Positions 55,821 to 64,000 of a stretch of 64,000 nt of DNA are shown piece by piece. Each line of letters begins with the position of its first letter. Positions within the stretch are counted from its first letter, which is position 1. The DNA is taken from positions 11,971,102-12,035,101 of the forward strand of contig CAJINV010000002.1 in assembly GCA_905178155.1 (NCBI GenBank). The letters are read 5' to 3'. The position numbers and the translations under genes are program-made. The stretch comes from Amoebophrya sp. A120 (lineage: Eukaryota > Sar > Dinophyceae > Syndiniales > Amoebophryaceae). The notes under the pieces were generated by a model. It was given only the letters and a program-made list of their open reading frames with translations, was not told the origin of the DNA and ran no database searches.

Positions 55821-58508
55821 ATCCTTAGTATGCAAGAACGTCCGTAGTTTTGTTACCTATTTTATTAGGATGAAAAGTCATCACTTTCAGGATATTTTTG
55901 AGGGCGGCATCATTCTCGGCCGAAAAATTTTAATGGTTTTGCCGAAAAAAAGCGACGCAGGCGCCGGCCATTTTGATTGGGGGCGCAAGGGCGTCGCTGT
56001 TGTTTGGGCAAAAACCGACGGCGCACCAGGCCCCTCGAGGCGCGCCCAGCCCGCTTTTATTTTGATGCCGGGCGATGTTTTTCGGTGCAGGTTCATCGGG
56101 GTTTCTGGTGCGCCAACCCAAGTGTGGCGTGGTCCCGACGCTGCGGTGCAGCGAGTGGGCCCACCGCCAAGGGACGGCGCGCGCCGGCTTCAGCCCGTGT
56201 TCTCAGCATCCGCAGGCGCGGCCTACTTCGGTTGAATCCCATAAAAAGACAGGGGCGACGCGACGAGGCCCCGGAAACCTCCTCCGGACGCGCCACCCAC
56301 CGGCAAAAGCCCGCGGCCTTTCTCCTGGCCCCGCCCGTTTAATTTGGGCCCCCCCGGCATGCCCATGCAATCAAATGCCCCCCCGGCCTAATCGCACTCC
56401 TTCCGAGCCACCCAAGCGGCCCGGGCCCGGCTTGGTTGCCTGCCTTTGCTGCACCTCGCGCCCGGCCCCGGGATGTGTCTGTTCGGCATTCGCGGAGGGC
56501 CTTCTTCCGGCCCTGCATTCACCTGCGGGGGCCCGGCCGGAGCGCTAGCCTGCGCTCGATGGCTAGGTAGCGCCCCAAGCAAGCGGCCGTTGGCCCGCCT
56601 TCCTTTGGGGGGGCCTGCGCGAACGATATGCGCCGGCGCGCCGCCGCCGCCCCCGCTTCCTTGTCGAGCCGGCCCTAGGTCTGGGAAAGCTATCGCGCAG
56701 GCCCTGCGCGCTTCCAAGGAAAACCGCGGGCGCCACACTCGCGACGGGCCCGAACGGCGTTGCAGCTGCAATGCGCGCACGCCCGCCGGTGTTGTCTGCA
56801 CTCGCATAACAAGCGGCAGACAGCTACACCTGGCGGCCCGCCCGGTTTGCCGGGCCCCCCCTTCTACAGTATGTCGAACACCTGCAAGGCGGGCCCCCGC
56901 CCGTCAAGCGGGCCGGCTCGGTGCGCGGGGCGGAAGCAAAAATCAGGGCTATTGATGCTTCGGCGCAGGGGGCCAGCCTTGGTGGGGTCGACCGTCCCGG
57001 GAAGCGGCCCAGTGCTTGGTGGGGCGCGCCGCAATGTTTTCGCCGGCCCGTCGAAAAAAAGAAATCTGCCAAGGCGCGCCGAAACGAGCCCCCGACGGAT
57101 GGAACGCGGGGCGCAGGGCGAAGGGCTAGCTTTTGGCGCCCGCCTTGTTTTGCCGGTATGGATCTGGGCCAGGTTGCGGGCCCTTTGGGCCCGTGTTCTT
57201 CGGGTCCGCCCTCCACATTGGCCGGGACGCCCGCTGGGGCTTGGGGCACGCACGCACGTAGCGGGGCCCCCCCGGCGGAATCGCTCGCCCGGGCCGGAGG
57301 AAGAGAGAGATGGGCTGCGCGGTGGGAGCGGGAGCCGGTCGCGCAGCTCAAAGGCGCGTGAGCCCGTTGTGGGGCGGCCGGGGCGGATAATATTGCAGGC
57401 AACCTGCCCGAGCGGCCCCCGCGCTATTCCCCGCCAAGCCTTTCCTCTCGCAGGTAAAGGCAGCCGAGGCGAGCAGGATTCGGGAACTCGAATTGCCCGA
57501 CGCGTCTTGCGTCGCGTGGTGGGCCCTTTTTTTCGTGCGCGCCCCCTAGCAGCCTTTCCGCCTGCCGCTGGCTTGGCCAGGCAGCGCGGCGGCGCAGGCT
57601 TGGCCCCCGTTCTTGGGCGAGCCGGCTAGAGGGGGGTCGGGATGGGGGCCCCCGGCAAGGGCCCGGCCATTGCCGGGCGGCCCCGTCCGCCAGCTAGCAG
57701 TCCGCACGGCTGCCCGGGCAAGATCCGTCCGGCAGGCGGCCGGGCGGGTGGCGCCCCGGGCCGGGCAGTGCGCCGGCCCCCGGGGCCCATGTGCTGCCTC
57801 TCATTTCCGAAGGCGCGCGGTGGGGCTTCGCACCGGGGGGCTTTGTTACATAGTTTTTGTGTTGCGCCTGGCCGACCCCGACCTCCGACCGAGCCTGCTG
57901 GCTATGCGGGCGCCCGCGAAAAGCCGCCGCAGTTCGCAAGGCTTCCAAAGTCGCACGACTATCGGCCGCGCCGGCCCGGCATGGGCCCGCCCCTTATTTT
58001 TTGCGCACTTTTGCGCGTGACTCCACCGCCGCGCCGGGCTACCAACCTAGGCGGGCCGTGTGTCAGCGCAGCTTTGGAATGTGCCGGGCCGCCCGATTTT
58101 TCCCCCCTTCCTTGTGCAATAGCTATGAGGGGTCGGCAGGCAGCACGGTTTGGCTTCGGCTGCGTAGCAGGCAGTGTGCGACGAAGGTGGGCGCCCCCTT
58201 GTATCTCCGCCGCCCGTCCGGGGTTCCATCCTCCGCAGGAGCCCGGAGTCCGCCGGACGCAGCCGGGCCATGTCATCGAGGCCGGGCGCCCCAAGCCCTC
58301 GCCCGCCCCCCATCCCGGATTGCAGAGCCGAAGCCCTTTCTGTTCGTTCCCGGCAGCTGGCCCGCCGGTGGTGTGCCGCCCCGCCCCATCCTCCTCTGCT
58401 TCCGCGCGCGCTGCCCCCCGCGCCCGAGTTTTTGTTTGTTGGCCGCAGTTTCATCGCTCTTCGCGCGAAGATTTTCGGCGTTTTGCCGGACTCTGGATTT
58501 GCTGTCTT

Positions 58509-58670
58509 CAGGATAAAATCCTGAAATGCTTGATAAGTGATCAAAAGTTTTTGATCACTTATCAAAAGTTCTTGATAACTGATCAAAAACTTTTGATCAC
58601 TTATCAAGAACTTGTGATAAGTGATCGAAAACTTTTGATCACTTATCAAGCATTTCAGGATTTTATCCTG
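58509..58670. repeat. 162-bp AT-rich palindromic array in the GC-rich element
   Basis: Bounded by CAGGATAAAATCCTG and its complement, with 45-50-base arms nearly perfect. The inside is repeated TTGATAAGTGATCAAAAGTT units in both orientations. It can fold into a long hairpin or cruciform and contrasts sharply with its GC-rich surroundings. Confidence 0.9.
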
Positions 58671-60361
58671 GGAGCCCGGATTTTCGCCCGACGGCCCAGA
58701 AGGATTTTGTCCTGAAAGGGCGCACGCCCGAACATGCGCCGGCCCTTCCCTAAGGGCTGACGCGCACCGCGCGCGCGCCACCGCAAGCGCCGCGGCGCCC
58801 GAAATCGCGACGCGCAAAAGGCAAGCCGCGCCCGGCCACAACAAGGGGCCCAACCGGTGCCAAGTGGGTCTGCGAGCCACCGGGCGGCCGCGCCGGGGGA
58901 GTTGGGAAGCGAGTCGCCTTGCGGCCGCGCCGCGGTCGCGCGGTTGTTTTGAACACCCCCGGGGCCTTTTTTGTTCTTGCTTCCTTGCGCTCCGCGGCGC
59001 CCCAATCCTGCGCGAAAGGGCGCCGCGGCGCCATCCTCGGTAGAGCTCGTGTCGGCACACAGGGGGGCAGAGGCCTGCGGGCGCGTTTGGGTGGGGCCCC
59101 TATCTCCAGGGCGTTGGGCCCTGACGTATTCCTGCACGGGCGCGCGCCGCCAAGGGCCCGCCCCACTCACTTACTCTGTTTTTGGCAGCGGACCAAGTGG
59201 CGGCGCCCCACTCGCAGGCAAGGCGCGTCGCCAAGCTGCGCCCGGAGGATGGCCACCCCTTGCCCCCTGCGACCAGCCCGCCCGCCCCGGCCGCCGCACG
59301 CACCAACAGGCCGCTGGCTTGCCCGCCGGATCGAAGCGCCCCGAGCAAAAGCGTCGGCCTCGGGGACGAGGGGGCGAGAGACCAGGCCGTTTGGGCCCAT
59401 TCCATGTTGGCGCCCCCCCCCCCTTATCGAAACCCCCCGCCAAGGAAGGGCGCCAGTGTTCTACCCGGCCAGGATGGGGCCGGCGCCTTCGAGGCAAAGC
59501 GGGCGGGGCCCGGTCCCTTCGGGCCCTTTTTGGTACGCCCCAAGTGCCGGCGGGCGCGTCCGCCCGCAATGCCCCCGCCGGGCGGCCGCCCCCCGCACTT
59601 TCGATGGGACGGCACGCACTTGGCCGCGGGGAATTTCGAAAAGGCCCGGGGCCCGGGCGTATAGCGCGGGGCGGACGGGGGCCCGCCACCAGGCAGCCTG
59701 ACCGCGCTCGCGATACATAGGCAAGGCTGGCAATGGATGGAGGATCTTGGGCGGCAGGGCTTGCCGCAGATCAGCGAAGCGGGCCGGCGGCTGTTTTATT
59801 TTGCAAATCTGGTCCCGGGCAAATAACAACCGAACGGGGCCGCGCCCGCGGCGCCTTTGCTGCATACTGCCCCGGCAACCGGGTCGGGCGCGGTCTTCCG
59901 GCTTTTGCTTGGGTTTTCCGGCTGCGCTGGCAGGGGCAGCCGGGGCGCGTTCTGACGGCCTGGCCTCATCTTGGTAGGCGCCCGCTTTTCCGGGGCGTTT
60001 TTTTCCAAGGGCGGGGCCTTCGCGCCGCCGGCTTCGGGCCCCCACTTTCGCTCGGGCCCAAGGCGCCTAGCGTTCGTCGCCTGCTGTATCTTCCGGCGCC
60101 CCGAGGGCTCGGCGGCCCCGGCCTGTAGTCCCCTGCTTGCGTGCTTCTTTCGCGGGGCCCCCTTGGACCGGCCTTGGGGATGATAGGTATGTGGCGGGGG
60201 GCTTGCTCCGCGGGAGGGTGCGCAACTGGCCGGCACCTTGGGCCCCGGCCGGGCGCCCGCTTGTCTGGAGCACCCTCGGGCCCTTTCGGGCTGCTGGTGC
60301 TTTGTTTTCTTTGCAGATATTCTGGCCCACATCTCGGCAGCATGCAGCGGTCGGAAGTAGG

Positions 60362-60401
60362 CCACTCGGCCGCGGCCATTTCCACTCGGCCGCGGCCATT
60401 T
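60362..60401 (+). repeat. Perfect 20-bp tandem duplication
   Basis: CCACTCGGCCGCGGCCATTT occurs twice in a row inside the GC-rich element. Confidence 0.9.
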
Positions 60402-61365
60402 AGGCATGGCGGCGACTCGGCCCTCCAGCGAGCGACCCCTCCGAGCGGCCTGCGTGGCGCTACCGCCGGTTGCTCTGGTGCGTGTCGACGAGCGCGGTGC
60501 GCTTTATTCTGTTCGGGGCCGGTGTGTTTTGATAATGCGCTCCCCCTGCTTTTGCCCTTCGCGCCCTCGAACCATATGGCGGCCGCGCCACCGCCCTGCC
60601 CATTCTCAATGAGGCGGCGCCGCAGCCGTCGCCCTCGACCTTTTCCCCACGCCAGCCCCCTCCCAAGGAGCGCACAAGTAGGAGGCCCGTCTGTTTCGGC
60701 CGGCCGGCCTACGCCCTTCCCCAGGGGGCCGCCCGGCCCTGTTCGCTTTTGTTGTTCCCTTTTCGAACGCGGGCGGGGGGGCCGTGCCTGTAGGGTGGCG
60801 TCGCTTTTTTGGCTGGCCATTGGTTTCGGCGTGGGCCCACCGCGAATCTTTTGCGCAGACACGCCGGGCATTTTTTTTTACAAACGTGCCGCCCCAACCT
60901 TGTGGGCGCGCGCCTCCAGTGCCGGCGCCGAGGCACTGTGGTCCCCGTCGTTTGATTGCGCCAGGGCCTGCGCCCCTTGGCGAGCGACACACCGGGCACG
61001 GCCAGTCGTGCGCGGCATCTCTGGCCTACGCGCTGTCCTTGTCTGCATTTCCAAGCGCGGCAGACTTCCGTGACGGTGCTCCTTGAGGAAAATAGTGAGG
61101 CGGGTGGTTTCCTGCACCCTTTTGGGCCAAAGGATGGCTTGGGGTTGCGGAAGTGGGGCGCGAGGCCCCACACAAAATAAAAAACGCGTCAGCAGCACGT
61201 CTGCAATGTCGCCGTCGCAGTTGCAGCAGCCGTTTTGCGCATGAAAGAAGTCAACTTTTTTTACTCGCAAACATGGCAAAGGTTGAAAAATATCCTGAAA
61301 GTTATAACTTTTCATCCTAATAAAATAGGTAACAAAACTCACGGACGTTCTTCCATAATCCTTAG

Positions 61366-61970
61366 CGATCCTCTGCACTAGTATTGACGACGTGTTAGCT
61401 TGTTTTGGAAAGGAAAAGGTCAACGCAAGTAGTTCGCATTTGCTTGAAACCAAAATCGATTCGCGTGATGCATGAGCGTTTTCGTCTCGTAGCGTATCCA
61501 AGATGCGTAGCTCGGACAATTCGGATCATGTTGCCTTTGCTTGATTTCTCCCTTGATGTTGTTTGTCGATAGATTGGATCGGTGTAGGTAGTGGTAGAGG
61601 AGCAAAGTCGATGTGTTGTTGCTGCTGCAGTACTTATGCAGTGCACGCAAACTACATCGATATCGAAGGCGTGTTTTTGAACCCCAAAGCGAAACTCGAA
61701 AATTGGAAGTGTGTCGTCGTTGTCTCGATTGTCAAATACCGAAATCGCAAAACCAAACGTCAGGGTCGTGGCACCGCTCGTGGAATTACGAGTAGCGGAA
61801 AAATAAGATAAAGATAACAAACAAGCGCGTTCATTATAGTCCGTAGATACAACTTCAAGTTGCGCTCGCAGTGTCCTTCAAATTAATAGATTAGAAAGAA
61901 GGTAGTTCCTTGTGGTTGTGTCGTGACATTTACGTATAGGAAGTCGGTAACTGACTTTTTTTGCGTGTAG
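61366..61970. other. Flank of the 5.5-kb element, no gene seen
   Basis: Normal composition resumes immediately after the TSD. A frame at 61563-61811 reads poorly. A T-rich tract and TGTAG acceptor end this stretch at 61970. Confidence 0.45.
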
Positions 61971-62242
61971 ATCTTCACTCAGAAACAACCAAAGGCGCTT
62001 CGACCTCAAGTGAGTAGAAAAATGAAAATAAGCTGAAAGACGAAGCACGTCTTCCATTTGATTGACTCATGCACGCATTTTTCCATTGCGCTGAAAAATC
62101 TTAATCCACGCAACCCGTTTTTTTTTCACAGCTCGGTCGTGGAGGCGTTATTTTGTCAAAGAAACGCGGAAATTTCGTTTCGCAATACAAGGGGGGCGGA
62201 TTGAGTTTTGATCGAGACGAGACTAGTATTCATACGAAATGA
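61971..62242 (+). CDS. Two small coding exons ending in an ATGA overlap
   Basis: Exon 61971-62009 (IFTQKQPKALRPQ) has a GTGTAG acceptor and GTGAGT donor. Exon 62132-62242 follows a long T tract and CACAG, and reads LGRGGVILSKKRGNFVSQYK, then GGGLSFDRDETSIHTK and TGA. Both have clean splice signals and protein-like composition. The stop overlaps the ATG of the next frame, so both may belong to one gene broken by a frameshift. The 5' exons are not found; the 5.5-kb element lies just upstream. Family not recognised. Confidence 0.4.
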
Positions 62243-63286
62243 CCCTCGCTTTACACCAGCGCGTCGAGCAGTGGCACCTCTCCCAGGACAGGGTGGGAAG
62301 GGCCAATGTGTTGCAGGTACATGCTAGTACTACTTGGTTGTTTTTTTTTGATAGAGAAAAAAAAGCAAATGGAAATGCACTAGCAGAAGAAGTCACTGCA
62401 GGTGCAGTGCATGCTAGCTCTTGGAATTGAATTCAAAACAGGATCCCTCGCAGCTGACCACAGAGTTTCAGCATGGAGAGCCTGCTCCATCGCCAAGTGA
62501 CCTGATCGTCCACCCACTGGTAACCGATCGAGAAAACGCGACGCTACTCATCATCGACTGGATGTGATCCAATATCATGCATCAAACAAGTTCTAGGGAA
62601 TGGGCAATATGTATCAAGATGTAAGTTCTGTATTGCATGTGAGCCCAGTGGTTGTGTGCTATGTGTGGTGGTGGTGTTTTCAACTTGGATAGTCCGCTGG
62701 CAGTCAACGGGTTCACTTTCCGGCACACTATCGCGCTAACTATCAAAACGCGATCGCCCGAGCAAACCACGGATACTACCATCCGAATGGCACGCAGGGA
62801 ACCTGCCAGTGCGTCAAGGCCTGTCCCCGCTGCTGGTTTTACGACAACCACAACTTTGCGGAGTATCGCATGCGTTGTAGATTTATTTTGTCTCTTTATT
62901 CAGAAGATCAAGATTGACTTCAGACGAGATATACTAACGTTGTGCCAATTTTTGTCGGTTTCGTCCCCGTGATGTTGTGATGTGTGCAAAAATCATCACC
63001 CAGCACAAACTCGCCATCAGGTATGAAAACGGACAGATTGACGAGGACGACCCGGAACACAGCGCGCATCCGCGCAACCCGGCAAACCACCAGCGAAACG
63101 TGCAGCTGGACAAGCGCTGCCGAAAAACGCACATTTTCGCGCAGTCTTCGCTGCACAACCGCGGCGGCGGTATGGTCCGGAGTGCCTCCCACGAATCCTT
63201 TTTGGACGACGTGCGACCAGAAGACAGCTGCACGTCCATCGGGGCCGTGGCCCCAAAACCGCAGTTAAATGCGGCTGCAAGGTAAA
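62239..63286 (+). CDS. Multi-exon Cys-containing protein, boundaries partly uncertain
   Basis: Likely exons 62239-62316 (QRVEQWHLSQDRVGRANVLQ), 62442-62519 (DPSQLTTEFQHGEPAPSPSD) and 62693 to about 62873. The third includes HYRANYQNAIARANHGYYH, GTCQCVKACPRCWFYDNHNF and AEYRMR. The first two introns are GT-AG and join in phase. A final exon to about 63286 (YENGQIDEDDPEHSAHP, LDKRCRKTHIFAQSSLHN) is clearly coding, but I could not find GT-AG ends joining it in frame. The end may instead be a donor at GGTAAAAC (63283). The C-x-C---C-x2-C-W cluster suggests a metal-binding or disulfide module. No family recognised. Confidence 0.45.
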
Positions 63287-64000
63287 ACGAATACTTTTAC
63301 TAAAGCGCCAGTTGTCTAGGTCCAGGTGCGATTCGTGGAATTCATTTGTGTGTTTTGGTTTTGGTTTGCTTCAGTCATGATTCATTCAGCGACACTGTAA
63401 GTGTTTGTCACACGACCAGTTACAGTGTGGTCTCGTCATCAAACTCTTTATCTTTTTGCTATCCATTGCGGAAAAAATACGAGAAAGTGACGCTGTGAGA
63501 CCCAGAAATCAATGGACTCCGCCCGTGCGGACTCGTTTCAGGTTTCCCGGGAAACCTTCGGCTTAGCTCGTGCTAAAGTGTGTTGCAACGCAACTTAAAA
63601 CGCGGCGCGCGCATGGACTCCGCTGCTGTTTGTGGGCACAACCGCGCCGCGTCTGTGTTGCAGTCTCTTGTGCCCAAAGCGCCGCAGTCGGCTGCGGATT
63701 GCGAGCAACCTGGCGGCCCCGGCAAACCGGCGCACATTTTCGCCTGGCCTAACTTGGGCCGCTTCAGACGATCTTCCGCCGGTGGCACGGCCTCGCTTTG
63801 CCGTTTTCGGAAGAGGATTCCTCAGAGGATTCCAAAATCCTCTCAGGAATCCTCTGGCCCAATTTGGGCCGTCTTCCGCGCCCTTCCCCCGATGGCACTG
63901 CCCCGATTTCGGGAGAGGTTTCCACAGAGGATTCCTCAGAGGATTCCTCAGAGGATTCCAAAATCCTCTCAGGAATCCTCTGGCCCAATTTGGGCCGTCT
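63287..64000. other. Intergenic, then GC-rich hairpin-bearing DNA running off the edge
   Basis: 63287-63490 is ordinary non-coding DNA. From about 63490 the sequence becomes GC-rich with palindromes (for example AGGTTTCCCGGGAAACCT near 63539 and GGCCCAATTTGGGCC) and long uninformative frames, as in the 5.5-kb element. Probably the left part of another such element; no TIR partner is visible in the window. Confidence 0.5.
63812..63874. repeat. 63-bp hairpin repeat, copy 1 (copy 2 at 63938-64000)
   Basis: AGAGGATTCCTCAGAGGATT is followed by CCAA and its near-complement, a 20-bp stem with one mismatch, then GGCCCAATTTGGGCC. The whole 63-bp unit recurs exactly at 63938-64000, where the window ends. 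Confidence 0.9.

Larger units (their letters stand above)
55829..61357. mobile_element. 5.5-kb GC-rich TIR element with 8-bp TSD
   Basis: Left end TATGCAAGAACGTCCGTAG and right end (reverse complement) TATGGAAGAACGTCCGTGAG. The arms continue for about 70 bases (TTTTGTTACCTATTTTATTA, GGATGAAAAGT, ACTTTCAGGATATTTTT) with a few mismatches and a one-base indel. The flanks are ATCCTTAG at 55821-55828 and 61358-61365, a perfect 8-bp TSD. Between the AT-rich arms the interior is extremely GC-rich. Long open frames exist on both strands at once but read as Pro/Arg/Gly/Ala noise; I find no transposase motif. An 8-bp TSD is typical of hAT and some other DNA transposons. Probably a non-autonomous element with GC-rich cargo. 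Confidence 0.85.

Noticed and set aside
55870-61180. Many 100-360-codon frames on both strands
   Set aside because: Extreme GC content removes stop codons in all frames; translations are Pro/Arg/Gly/Ala-rich, overlap on both strands and contain no transposase or other motif.
1-64000. tRNA, rRNA, snRNA genes and CRISPR arrays
   Set aside because: I looked for tRNA B-box words, U2/U6 and 5S core words and regularly spaced repeats on both strands and found none I could support by eye; a covariance-model scan would be the decisive test.

Overview
The window looks like nuclear DNA from a dinoflagellate-lineage alveolate. The best guess is a gene-dense syndinian parasite of the Amoebophrya type; this is inference. 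Three things support it. Protein genes are split by two kinds of intron: ordinary GT-AG introns, and 12 distinct introns bounded by terminal inverted repeats (TIRs) and short target-site duplications (TSDs), i.e. introner-type elements. A perfect 22-nt dinoflagellate spliced-leader (SL) sequence lies at 31040-31061. The gene content includes a flagellar RIB43A protein, a CPW-WPC-like Cys-rich domain and many secreted or one-pass membrane proteins. All confidently called genes are on the + strand.

Layout. 1-1694: orphan coding-like exons. 1695-8762: a giant secreted protein with 15 six-Cys repeats. 9173-11024: two uncharacterised proteins. 12038-15913: TAF5-like WD40 protein. 16598-18157: adenylate kinase. 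19549-26726: MPS1/TTK-like kinase with a C-terminal membrane anchor, interrupted in this assembly by a 2,935-bp identical duplication and an N, very probably a misassembly. 28111-34454: fucolectin (F5/8C) + TPR + aspartyl-hydroxylase-like fusion carrying four introners, one of them 1,862 bp. 35226-36098: secreted protein. 37881-40277: MBOAT acyltransferase. 41270-43936: RIB43A in eight exons. 46085-46631: small membrane protein. 46632-49603: repeat-rich DNA with a 680-bp GC-rich TIR element. 49604-50599: membrane protein. 51746-53805: BRX1 ribosome-biogenesis protein. 54387-55427: CPW-WPC-like protein. 55829-61357: a 5.5-kb GC-rich TIR element with an 8-bp TSD and no credible transposase. 61971-63286: small-exon gene(s). 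63490-64000: the start of another GC-rich hairpin-bearing segment.

The most interesting system is the introner set. Every element begins TAT and ends ATA, and is flanked by a 5-bp TSD that is perfect in nine cases and 4/5 in three. Removing the element plus one TSD copy always restores the reading frame, and several joins fall inside recognisable domains (adenylate kinase, F5/8C, BRX1, MBOAT). For none of the 12 does exact excision allow GT-AG ends. In two families, related copies lie in opposite orientation relative to their host genes. The genes are not a shared pathway; they are mostly housekeeping, flagellar and secretory functions linked by this intron invasion. No rRNA, tRNA, snRNA, CRISPR or bacterial-type operon was seen. 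Splice sites were placed by reading frame and family resemblance only.
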